Under the pieces are notes generated by a model. That model was not told the origin of the DNA and did not search any database. It saw only the letters and a list, made by a program, of their open reading frames with translations. From positions 21,336 through 85,335 of the forward strand of contig NZ_FQXU01000017.1 of NCBI RefSeq assembly GCF_900130055.1: a DNA stretch of 64,000 nucleotides, written 5' to 3'. A program made the position numbers and the translations under genes. Source of the DNA: Clostridium intestinale DSM 6191 (GTDB lineage: Bacteria; Bacillota; Clostridia; Clostridiales; Clostridiaceae). Shown here piece by piece: positions 52,550 through 59,761 of the stretch; the stretch's first letter is position 1, and every line of letters begins with the position of its first letter.

Positions 52550-52746
52550 TACAGCTCCTCCCAAAATAAATCATTTAATGTTTTCCCTAATACTTTACAG
52601 ATAGCAATACAAAGATTTAATGATGGATTATAATTACCTGCTTCTATTAATCCTATTGTTTGCCTTGTAACTCCAACAGCTTTAGCTAAATCATCTTGTT
52701 TCATATCACATTCTATACGAGCTATTTTCATCTTTTTATTCTTCAT
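52549..52746 (-). CDS. XRE-family transcriptional regulator
   Basis: A 65-residue single-domain regulator: RIECDMKQDDLAKAVGVTRQ, then TIGLIEAGNYNPSLNL and a terminal LNDLFWEEL, the standard 'YozG/HTH_3' small type. It is translationally coupled with the DUF6773-like membrane protein, a common sensor/regulator-like pair of unknown signal. Confidence 0.88.
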   Translation of the reverse strand: MKNKKMKIARIECDMKQDDLAKAVGVTRQTIGLIEAGNYNPSLNLCIAICKVLGKTLNDLFWEEL

Positions 52747-52912
52747 ACAAACACTCCTTATATTCCATATAATACATTATATATTTCTTAATGTCAAATA
52801 TATATTGCATTATTCAATATAAAAAAAGCAAGATTTCTCCCACTCTTCTTATATTATAGTAAGTTTATTAGTTTTCAATAGAATCGATTTTATACTTCAC
52901 CTCATTTATATT

Positions 52913-53446
52913 TTAAAGCAGAGTTGCTTGGAAACATAGTCTACCATTACTATAGCCCTTAATAAGATTCCCTTCATGCTTTATATAAACAGGGGTATCT
53001 CCATATACAGGATGAATATATTTAACTTCTATTTCATTAGCTTTAGTTGTGTCACAAAGTTCTTTTAGAATAAACATTCCTTGTACAACTGGATTTTCTG
53101 TAAGATGAATAGAATTTGTATCCCCTACTAGATGGCTAAAATCTGCAATTTCTTCTTTTGAAAAATTACGCCATAAAGTTCCCGTATCTTCTACAATTTC
53201 AGCTTGAGCAGAGTCTTTAACTGTTACATTCATCATCAAATAAACTGTCAATGTTTCTGCAATTTCACTATCAATGTATCCATTACAATTAATTACACAA
53301 AGCCTACTATTACCTTTTACAATTTCATTTTCATAGGTTTCTCTATCTGATTTTGGTTGAAACTGTTGATATTTTATTTTAGCAATAAATGCCCCCTCAT
53401 AAAAAAAGTCTTCCTTTGTAGTGAATGCTCTAAACAAATCAATCAT
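52913..53446 (-). CDS. MaoC-like hotdog-fold protein
   Basis: About 177 residues. The C-terminal half carries the hydratase-2-like signature DFSHLVGDTNSIHLTENPVV, followed by QGMFILKEL, where Asp and His would form the active site of R-specific enoyl-CoA hydratases. The N-terminal half is a degenerate second hotdog-like part. Activity is unproven. AAAGGAG precedes the ATG at 53446; the longer frame to 53494 would overlap the kinase gene and lacks a site. Confidence 0.6.
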   Translation of the reverse strand: MIDLFRAFTTKEDFFYEGAFIAKIKYQQFQPKSDRETYENEIVKGNSRLCVINCNGYIDSEIAETLTVYLMMNVTVKDSAQAEIVEDTGTLWRNFSKEEIADFSHLVGDTNSIHLTENPVVQGMFILKELCDTTKANEIEVKYIHPVYGDTPVYIKHEGNLIKGYSNGRLCFQATLL

Positions 53447-53475
53447 TATATTTCTCCTTTTAAATAACCATTTAT

Positions 53476-53988
53476 TTATAATGTTTTTAGCCACTTATTT
53501 ATACTTTTTTTCCCACTTAAAATAACCACATTTTTTTTATCTTTTTTAGCCTCATTGAATAACTTTTGCCTTTCGTTTTTCCTCTTTGGATAATCAAATA
53601 AGATATACTTCACAATATCAACATCAATTTTTTCTATACAACCTTCCGTAATATCAGGACGTTGAGTACCTCGATACTTTAAATATCTTCTCACAAATCT
53701 ATACAAACACGTGAATCTATTTATTTCTAGGAAAATAATTGTATCACATCTATTATACCTACCATCTTTTTTGTAATAATTAAACCTATTACCTTCATAT
53801 ATCCACATATCTTTTTCTGATATACCTTTAGCTATATTTATCTGTTCACTTACTGGACGTTGCTGCCAATTATCTAACCAGAAAATTTTATCGTTATGAT
53901 AAACTGGTATATTAAGTTTACTTCCGATAATATTCGCCAAAGTAGTTTTACCAGACCCTGAAGAACCAGTTATCCATATTCTCTGCAT
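53476..53988 (-). CDS. P-loop kinase-like protein (FlaR/adenylate-kinase-like)
   Basis: About 170 residues with Walker A GSSGSGKTTLA at residues 8-18 and the short architecture of DNA topology modulation (FlaR)/AAA-type nucleotide kinases: VYHNDKIFWLDNWQQRP and YEGNRFNYYKKDGRYNRCDT. The substrate is unknown. The ATG at 53988 is preceded by GGAGG; the upstream ATG at 54003 would include that site. It lies 29 bp before the MaoC-like gene. Confidence 0.75.
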   Translation of the reverse strand: MQRIWITGSSGSGKTTLANIIGSKLNIPVYHNDKIFWLDNWQQRPVSEQINIAKGISEKDMWIYEGNRFNYYKKDGRYNRCDTIIFLEINRFTCLYRFVRRYLKYRGTQRPDITEGCIEKIDVDIVKYILFDYPKRKNERQKLFNEAKKDKKNVVILSGKKSINKWLKTL

Positions 53989-54037
53989 TTTATTTTCCTC
54001 CATATAAATAATAAATTACAATTGAGAATTAATTATA

Positions 54038-54586
54038 TCATTCCCACTCCTCTTTTAAAATGGCATATACTACATCATCTGTCCATTCATTATTAAACCA
54101 AAAGCTTTTCTTAAAGTGGGCTTCTTTTCTCATTTTAAGTCTTTCAAGCAAAGCAACTGATTTAGTATTTCTCGGGTCAACAGATGCAGTTATTCTGTGT
54201 TTATTTAAAGTATTAAATAAATAATCTATAACTCCTTTTACGGCTTCTGTAGCATATCCTTTACCTTGATGTTTTTCAGATAATGTATATCCAATTTCAA
54301 CTTGTAAATTTTCTTCATCACAAAAATGAATCCCAATATCTCCTATAAATTCATTACTTTCTCTAATTATGATCCCAAGTTGATACCAAGTATCTGGTAT
54401 GTTAGGAATTTTAGCTGTTTTTTCTAAAATAAATTCCTCCACTTCTCTAAGTTCTTTGGGTTGCCATGTTTGAAATTTACTTACCTTTGGATCTGAACGA
54501 TATTTAAAAATTGCTTTAGCATCCAATGGCTTAATACCTCTTAGTTCTAATCTCTCTGTTAAAATATCTATTTCCTTAATATTCAT
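54038..54586 (-). CDS. GNAT N-acetyltransferase (RimJ/RimL type)
   Basis: A 182-residue GNAT: LTERLELRGIKPLDAKAIFK, EIGYTLSEKHQGKGYATEAV, then VDPRNTKSVALLERLKMRKE. Probably acts on a protein N-terminus or small molecule; the substrate is unknown. It is the first gene of a leftward group with the P-loop kinase-like gene (34 bp gap). Confidence 0.85.
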   Translation of the reverse strand: MNIKEIDILTERLELRGIKPLDAKAIFKYRSDPKVSKFQTWQPKELREVEEFILEKTAKIPNIPDTWYQLGIIIRESNEFIGDIGIHFCDEENLQVEIGYTLSEKHQGKGYATEAVKGVIDYLFNTLNKHRITASVDPRNTKSVALLERLKMRKEAHFKKSFWFNNEWTDDVVYAILKEEWE

Positions 54587-54701
54587 TACTTCTCTCTCCT
54601 TATGCTTTATGTAAAATTGTCTTTATATGCTAATTATATTATCACACTTGTATTGCATAATATAAACTATTAGTGTAATAATTATATTGAGGTGATAAGT
54701 T

Positions 54702-54941
54702 ATGAAAAATAAAAAACCAGAAAAAATAGTAATAAAAGGTGGTTATGTAAAAACCCCAATTGAAGATATCCATGCTCACAATAAAGAAGTATCAAGAGGC
54801 ACTGGAGTTCAAAAAGCTAAAAAAGGCAAAGGCTCTTATAGTAGAAAAGAGAAATTTAAAGGAGGTTGTACAAGACAATCTCCTTATTATTTTTCATTTA
54901 TACTTGAGGGGTATTCCTTTACCTTAAATCCTTTAATTTAA
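54702..54941 (+). CDS. arfA: ArfA/BrfA-type alternative ribosome-rescue factor
   Basis: A 79-residue frame behind GAGGTGAT. Residues 38-53, KAKKGKGSYSRKEKFK, match the core of ArfA (E. coli KNKKGKGSYMRKGKH). ArfA-type proteins bring release factor 2 to ribosomes stalled on stop-less mRNA. The gene contains an intrinsic terminator inside its coding sequence (54859-54885), so its main mRNA should lack a stop codon. The short protein (about 62 residues) would then be made only when tmRNA fails. The tail beyond the terminator is hydrophobic (YYFSFILEGYSFTL), like the unstable tail of full-length ArfA. Confidence 0.7.
   Translation: MKNKKPEKIVIKGGYVKTPIEDIHAHNKEVSRGTGVQKAKKGKGSYSRKEKFKGGCTRQSPYYFSFILEGYSFTLNPLI
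54859..54885 (+). terminator. Intrinsic terminator inside the arfA-like gene
   Basis: AAGGAGGTTGT (54859-54869) pairs with ACAATCTCCTT (54875-54885), 11 bp with one G-U and a 5-nt loop, followed by ATTATTTTTC. The stem lies 53-61 codons into the frame; the stop codon is more than 50 nt further on. Confidence 0.75.
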
Positions 54942-54982
54942 ATAAGAAATATATCAAAATTCAATCATTCCATGCACTATTC

Positions 54983-55393
54983 CTATTTGTCTGGTTGAAA
55001 AGAATAATGTGCATGTATTATTTTCCATTCATCTGCTAGCAGTTCTAAATATAATGTACATCTTACTACAGGTTCTGGAAAACTCTTATATTTTGATATG
55101 AAACATAGGCAGGCAGTTTTTTCTTTATGGAAAATATCTAAGTTTTCCATTAATAATGGCTCAACACTTCCTGATTCTGTTGTTTTTCCATTTTCAAAAA
55201 AGTCTACAAGTAATTTTAAATGTTGTTCTAAATCATAGGTATCATTATTATTATGATTATCAAAATAAATTAATATGTTATTTTCATAATCATAAAACCT
55301 TTTTAATTTTTCAATATCTTTACTATAAAAACACTCATTATAAGAATTCAGAAAATCGATAAATACTTTTTGCTCATTATTTTTGATCTGCAT
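54983..55393 (-). CDS. NTF2-like (SnoaL/DUF4440-type) protein
   Basis: About 136 residues with the cone-shaped NTF2 pattern: a first helix FIDFLNSYNECFYSKDIEKL, FYDYENNILIYFDN, and a terminal strand LELLADEWKIIHAHYSFQP. Members are ligand-binding or isomerase-like; the function here is unknown. GGGGTGA lies 5 bp before the ATG at 55393, preferred over the GTG at 55402. Confidence 0.65.
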   Translation of the reverse strand: MQIKNNEQKVFIDFLNSYNECFYSKDIEKLKRFYDYENNILIYFDNHNNNDTYDLEQHLKLLVDFFENGKTTESGSVEPLLMENLDIFHKEKTACLCFISKYKSFPEPVVRCTLYLELLADEWKIIHAHYSFQPDK

Positions 55394-55488
55394 AAGTTTC
55401 ACCCCACAATAAAAATTATTTACCTATTATTGTAAATTTATTTCCTGCTAATTTACATGCATATATATTTATTTTCCTAAAAAAGTAT

Positions 55489-56037
55489 TTAATTAATAAA
55501 ATTCTCCCTCACCCACTCTTCACTGCTTATTACATTACTAAATCTTAAGCTTTGAGTAATTAGAGTTGCCTTATGAAGGTCTTTACTACTTATACTTCCA
55601 ACCTTGTTTTTTACATCTATAGTTCCAGTAGCATCTGATAAAAAATCAACCTTGTATCCTTTGTGAAAGGCTTCCCTTGCCGTTGTATCACAGCACATCT
55701 GAGTCATATATCCTGAAATAATAACCTCAGTTACATTTTCTTTTTTAAGAATCTCTTCTAAATTGGTTTCATGAAAACTACTTGGTTTGTTTTTTTCAAT
55801 AATATAATCAAAAGACTTCTCAAGAACCTTAGGGTGTATCTCCCACTCATTTGTATTTTTAATAAAGGTATCTCCATAAAGAGAGGTATGCTGAACACCT
55901 ATAACAAGAATATTATTAGCTTTAGCATAATCCATAACCTTTAATATATTTTTAAGACTGTTATGAGGATAAGTAACCTTTAATTTACCTGTAAAATATT
56001 CATTTTGCACATCGATCACTAATAATGCTTTTTTCAT
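55489..56037 (-). CDS. Isochorismatase-family cysteine hydrolase
   Basis: About 182 residues: LLVIDVQNEYF (catalytic Asp), and SGYMTQMCCDTTAREAFHKG with the nucleophile Cys. It should hydrolyse an amide or isochorismate-like bond (nicotinamidase/isochorismatase superfamily). The ATG at 56037 follows GGTGGAGTGA. The gene is divergent from an Lrp-type regulator, which probably controls it. Confidence 0.85.
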   Translation of the reverse strand: MKKALLVIDVQNEYFTGKLKVTYPHNSLKNILKVMDYAKANNILVIGVQHTSLYGDTFIKNTNEWEIHPKVLEKSFDYIIEKNKPSSFHETNLEEILKKENVTEVIISGYMTQMCCDTTAREAFHKGYKVDFLSDATGTIDVKNKVGSISSKDLHKATLITQSLRFSNVISSEEWVRENFIN

Positions 56038-56162
56038 ATTCACTCCACCTTTACATTTAATTATCCTATTAGATTTGTTATACTAATGTTATCTTAAATC
56101 AAGGTTGAAATGTGAAAGGAATTCCTTAGTTTCACTTTAAAAATGAAAGGATTTTAAGCTTT

Positions 56163-56588
56163 ATGTTTGATGAAATAGATTTGAAAATCATAGACATCTT
56201 AAAAATCAACTCCAAAACCCCACTTAAAGAGATTGGTGAAAAAGTTCACTTAACTCCTCAAGGGGTATCTAACAGAATTATAAGACTTCAGGATTTAGGC
56301 GTTATAACTCAGTACACCATATGTACTAATAATGCTCTTTTAGGCAACAATATCACTGCCTTTATCACTATTTTTATGAAAACTACAAAACATACTGAGC
56401 TTATAAAGTCTTTAAAAACAAATCCTCTTATAACTGAAGCCCATAGAATAAGTGGTGATGGCTGTTATTTACTTAAGGTTGTCTGCTCTAATATGGATGA
56501 AATCAACCTACTACTCGATAAACTTATGGAATATGGTACCTATAGGTTAAATTTGTCCACCTCTTCAATAAAGGAGAGTAATTTATGA
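56163..56588 (+). CDS. Lrp/AsnC-family transcriptional regulator
   Basis: A 141-residue regulator: N-terminal helix-turn-helix (DEIDLKIIDILKINSKTPLK, then TPQGVSNRIIRLQDLGVI) and a C-terminal RAM/AsnC ligand domain (about 65-135). Divergent from the isochorismatase gene, 125 bp apart. Its last 6 bp overlap the convergent HAD gene. Confidence 0.88.
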   Translation: MFDEIDLKIIDILKINSKTPLKEIGEKVHLTPQGVSNRIIRLQDLGVITQYTICTNNALLGNNITAFITIFMKTTKHTELIKSLKTNPLITEAHRISGDGCYLLKVVCSNMDEINLLLDKLMEYGTYRLNLSTSSIKESNL

Positions 56589-57236
56589 TACCTTAAGGAC
56601 ATCTAATATATCCATAACATTTTCAGCTATAAAATCAGCTCCTGCGCCCTCAAGTTCTTCCCTATCTCCATATCCATATAAAACCCCTATGGATTTTATA
56701 CCTACTTGTTTTGCACCTATAACATCATGTTCCCTGTCCCCTATCATAATTACTTGTGATAGATCCTTTATCTCACAGCTCTCTAAGGCATGTCTAATAA
56801 CATCCCCCTTTTTTGACCTTGTCCCATCTAGGGTGCTGCCTGCTATATATGTAAAATACTTAGATAAGTTAAAATGTTCTAATATCTGTTTTGCAAATAT
56901 TTCTGGTTTAGAAGTTGCTACAACTAACTCTTTATTATTACCTTTTAGTGCTTTCACCAAATCCTCAAATCTATCATAAATTAAGTTCTCAAATAATCCC
57001 TTATCTCTATAATATTCACGATAATAGTCTACTGCTTCTATAGCTTTCTCTTTTGAGAATCCGTAGTATTTTTCAAAAGAATCACTTAAAGGAGGCCCTA
57101 CGAATTTATTTAATTGGCTCTTGTCCTCGACTTCAATACCGTATTTCTTAAGGGCATATACAATTGAATTTATTATTCCAACTCCTGAGTCTGTTATTGT
57201 TCCGTCTAAGTCAAATAGTATGTATTTATAATCCAT
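56583..57236 (-). CDS. HAD hydrolase, phosphoglycolate phosphatase-like
   Basis: A 217-residue HAD subfamily IA phosphatase: motif I LFDLDGTITDSG, motif II VVATSKP, and motif III/IV KGDVIRHAL with IMIGDREHDVIGA. The cap FVGPPLSDSFEKYYGF is typical of the 5'-nucleotidase/phosphoglycolate phosphatase group in Firmicutes. It converges with the Lrp gene with a 6-bp overlap. Confidence 0.88.
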   Translation of the reverse strand: MDYKYILFDLDGTITDSGVGIINSIVYALKKYGIEVEDKSQLNKFVGPPLSDSFEKYYGFSKEKAIEAVDYYREYYRDKGLFENLIYDRFEDLVKALKGNNKELVVATSKPEIFAKQILEHFNLSKYFTYIAGSTLDGTRSKKGDVIRHALESCEIKDLSQVIMIGDREHDVIGAKQVGIKSIGVLYGYGDREELEGAGADFIAENVMDILDVLKVS

Positions 57237-57310
57237 TTACAATCTCCCCTTTCATAAATTAATTTTAACATTACCTTAAAATGAATACAAATTTTAGAAA
57301 ATCAATTTTA

Positions 57311-57340
57311 AAAAGGATACTAAAAATAACGTATCCCTTT
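57311..57340 (-). terminator. Terminator overlapping the RHH gene stop
   Basis: On the minus strand AAAGGGATAC pairs with GTATCCTTTT (one mismatch position) around a 10-nt loop and is followed by TTTT-rich sequence; the upstream arm contains the stop region of the gene at 57339. Confidence 0.6.
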
Positions 57341-57749
57341 AATAATCCTCAAATTCTCCTCCGCCTTTTATATATTCATAATAATGATTAAAAGCAGCAT
57401 CCACTATTCTATTTAATGAAATGTTTATATCTGGATGTATATTCTTAAGCTCATTCATCTTTCTATAGGATGAACTTCTAATAGAAAAGGCTCTCCTTAC
57501 CTCAACATCATTTTTGAAAGACACCTTTCTCATTTTTTCAATATTATTTACTATCTCAGTTTTATCTATATTTTCTTTTTCTAACTTTGTTTCACTACTT
57601 ATTATATTAGCAGTTTTATTTATGCTGCTATGAAAAATTTCTCTTTCAATGTTATCATATGGTTGCATTTCCGCCCAATCTTCTATTATATCTTCTTCTA
57701 ATAAATTTTCATCTTCAACTTTTGGTTCTAAATCATTTTCTCTACTCAT
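57339..57749 (-). CDS. Putative ribbon-helix-helix DNA-binding protein
   Basis: A 136-residue protein. Residues 1-80 are acidic and probably disordered. Residues about 85-128 fit a ribbon-helix-helix fold: the strand RRAFSIRS, helix A SYRKMNELKNIHP, then INISLNRIVDAAFNHYYEYI as helix B. RHH proteins act as repressors or plasmid partition proteins and bind arrays of short repeats cooperatively. An 8-bp-periodic array starts 55 bp upstream of this gene, so autoregulation through it is likely. No ParA-type ATPase is next to it. The family is not otherwise recognised. Confidence 0.55.
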   Translation of the reverse strand: MSRENDLEPKVEDENLLEEDIIEDWAEMQPYDNIEREIFHSSINKTANIISSETKLEKENIDKTEIVNNIEKMRKVSFKNDVEVRRAFSIRSSSYRKMNELKNIHPDINISLNRIVDAAFNHYYEYIKGGGEFEDY

Positions 57750-57803
57750 TTTAAGCCTCCTATAAAATATTTATATAATACTATATGCTTTTAAAAGAAT
57801 TTT

Positions 57804-57923
57804 TGTACATTTGTACACTTGTACATCTGTACAGTTTGATTCTTGTAATATTGTACAGTTTATTTTTTGTATTTCTGTACAATTGTACAGTTGTACAGCT
57901 GTACGTTTGTACAACTGTATTTC
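57804..57923. repeat. Array of 15 octamer units (TGTACANN)
   Basis: Starting at 57804, every eighth base begins a unit of form TGTACANN. Nine of 15 units are exact (57804, 57812, 57820, 57828, 57852, 57876, 57884, 57892, 57908). Four are one or two changes away (57844, 57868, 57900, 57916) and two are decayed (57836, 57860). TGTACA is itself a palindrome. Contiguous 8-bp palindromic boxes are how the RHH repressor MetJ binds DNA. The array lies between the RHH gene and the DUF1659 gene. Confidence 0.9.
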
Positions 57924-58050
57924 TAATTCCTATTAGACAATTTAATATATCTTTAAACATTTTTCGTTCAAATTTTATACTTGTACTTTGTTAAAATGTC
58001 TTAATTGTGCGTATTTTATATTGATAGTAATTTCTGAGGAGGTGATGTAA

Positions 58051-58275
58051 ATGCCTGCAGAAACAAGTTTAGTTTCTAAATCACTAATATTAGAAATTGA
58101 AAATGGAACAAAAAGTTCTGGAGAAATACTCTATAGAAAAAAGACCTTTTCTGGATTAAATCCTAATGCTACACCTGAGGATCTTCTTGTTGTAGCAAAA
58201 GCTATAAAGGCTGTTTTAGCTGATAATACAGGTAGATTTCTTGAAAGTGATCTATCAGAATTAATTGAAGTTTAA
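58051..58275 (+). CDS. DUF1659 protein
   Basis: A 74-residue protein: SLILEIENGTKSSGEILYRK, then KTFSGLNPNATPEDLLVVAK, the standard DUF1659 pattern. The function is unknown; it is widespread in spore-forming Firmicutes. GAGGAGGTGAT lies before the ATG. It is paired with DUF2922 35 bp downstream, the usual arrangement. Confidence 0.8.
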   Translation: MPAETSLVSKSLILEIENGTKSSGEILYRKKTFSGLNPNATPEDLLVVAKAIKAVLADNTGRFLESDLSELIEV

Positions 58276-58310
58276 AAAAGTAAAATTTATTAACAAGAGG
58301 AGGCAATATT

Positions 58311-58538
58311 ATGGATAGAGCCCTAACGCTAACTTTCCTTAACGAAAATGGCGATAAATCAACTTTAACAATTGCAGGTATTAAGGATAACCTAAGTGAT
58401 GAAGAGATACTTTCATTAATGGATACAATCGTAGAGAGAAAAGTTTTCTTGAGTAAAAATGGGTTATTTATAGATAGTTATAGTGCAAAAATAACTACTA
58501 AAGAGACTCAGAAGATCGATTTTAAGAAAAACAAGTAA
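58311..58538 (+). CDS. DUF2922 protein
   Basis: A 75-residue protein: ALTLTFLNENGDKSTLTIAG, then IKDNLSDEEILSLMDTIVER, the DUF2922 pattern. The function is unknown. It forms an operon with DUF1659 and ends at a strong terminator. Confidence 0.8.
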   Translation: MDRALTLTFLNENGDKSTLTIAGIKDNLSDEEILSLMDTIVERKVFLSKNGLFIDSYSAKITTKETQKIDFKKNK

Positions 58539-58545
58539 TATATTT

Positions 58546-58578
58546 AAGGTGGTTGGATTTTATTCAACCACCTTTTTT
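58546..58578 (+). terminator. Terminator of the DUF1659-DUF2922 operon
   Basis: AAGGTGGTTG (58546-58555) pairs with CAACCACCTT (58565-58574), followed by TTTT. Confidence 0.85.
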
Positions 58579-58657
58579 ATAATATTTCTATTTTATTGAA
58601 CTATAATAAAATAACAGCAATAAACTATTAGTATATTAAACATAATAGGTGAACCGC

Positions 58658-59677
58658 ATGTATGTATCAATTCCAGATGTTTTTTATGTTCCTGTTAGAC
58701 ATTCACTAAATAATAAAAATCTATTTAACCCTAATCAAAACAGCCCTAGGCAAATATTAATAGGAGTTTCCCTTCCTAATCAAAGAGAAGATAGATGGAT
58801 TAGAGATGCTGATGCCATGAAAAAAGAAGCTGATGCTCAGGGAGCTACTTTAAAAATAGAATATTTCGAATTCGATCCAGTAAAACAAGCTGAACAAGTA
58901 GCTGAAATGATAAAAGAAAAGGTCAATATAATAATCATTGCATCAATAGATGAAGAAAGCACTAAAAAACTAGTGGAAGATGCTCATGTTGTAGGTATAA
59001 AAATGATTTCCTATGAAGTAATTGCAAAAAATTCAGATATAGACTTTTTTATAGGTTTTAACAATATAAGAGTGGGAGAACTTCAAGGAAGATACCTTAC
59101 CTCATATGTTCCAAAAGGAAACTACATTCTTTTATCAGGTTCCCCTAAAGGAGAACAGTTTAAAGAAGGAGCAATGGAATATATAACCCCTTTAGTTATA
59201 AATAGATCAGTAAAAATAATAGCAGATAAGGTAATTGAAGGATGGATTCCTATAAATGCATACACAATTGTATCTGATATTCTAAACAATGTTACCGATA
59301 AAATAGATGGTGTTTTAGCTCCAAATGATGCAACTGCTGGAGCAGTAATATCTGCTTTAAGTGAACATGGTTTAGCTGGTAAAACGGCTGTAACTGGTCA
59401 AGATGCTGACTTAGCTGCAGTTAAAAGAATAGTTGAGGGTACTCAATTGATGACTGTATTTAAGGACAGTAGAGAACTTGCTAAAACAGCTGTGGATACT
59501 GCTATAAAATTAGTTAATGGAAGTGTAATTGATGTAAATAATGATATTAATAATGGTTTAAAGGATGTTCCCTCAATCCTAGTTAATCCAATAGCTGTTG
59601 ATAAAAGTAATATAGATAAAACTCTTGTTGCTACTGGTATTTATAAAAAAGATGAAATCTTTAAAAGGCTAAATTGA
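58658..59677 (+). CDS. Sugar-binding (XylF/RbsB-like) protein without a signal peptide
   Basis: About 339 residues of the type 1 periplasmic binding fold: LIGVSLPNQREDRWIRDADA (as in D-xylose-binding protein), NIIIIASIDEESTKKLVEDA, FIGFNNIRVGELQGRYL, VLAPNDATAGAVISALSEHG, VTGQDADLAAVKRIVEGTQL. Neither a signal peptide nor a lipobox is present, and an in-frame TAG at 58646-58648 rules out a longer start. No permease or ATPase is adjacent. AGGTGA precedes the ATG at 58658. It is either a cytosolic sensor-like protein or a transporter relic. Confidence 0.75.
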   Translation: MYVSIPDVFYVPVRHSLNNKNLFNPNQNSPRQILIGVSLPNQREDRWIRDADAMKKEADAQGATLKIEYFEFDPVKQAEQVAEMIKEKVNIIIIASIDEESTKKLVEDAHVVGIKMISYEVIAKNSDIDFFIGFNNIRVGELQGRYLTSYVPKGNYILLSGSPKGEQFKEGAMEYITPLVINRSVKIIADKVIEGWIPINAYTIVSDILNNVTDKIDGVLAPNDATAGAVISALSEHGLAGKTAVTGQDADLAAVKRIVEGTQLMTVFKDSRELAKTAVDTAIKLVNGSVIDVNNDINNGLKDVPSILVNPIAVDKSNIDKTLVATGIYKKDEIFKRLN

Positions 59678-59706
59678 ATAGGTTTAATTCAACTTAGCCT
59701 TTTACT
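59666..59706 (+). terminator. Terminator overlapping the sugar-binding gene end
   Basis: AAAGGCTAAATTGAAT pairs with ATTCAACTTAGCCTTT (one mismatch) over a 7-nt loop, followed by TTACTATT; the left arm includes the stop codon. Confidence 0.75.
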
Positions 59707-59761
59707 ATTATGAAAAATATATAAAGTGAAGATGTATCAATTACTTTGAATTTATTTTAAG

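Noticed and set aside
57804..57923. CRISPR array
   Set aside because: Units are contiguous 8-bp palindromes with no spacers and no cas genes are present.
57785..57994. 69-codon plus-strand frame across the octamer array
   Set aside because: Its Leu/Tyr/Cys-rich translation is produced by the repeat itself; no ribosome binding site.
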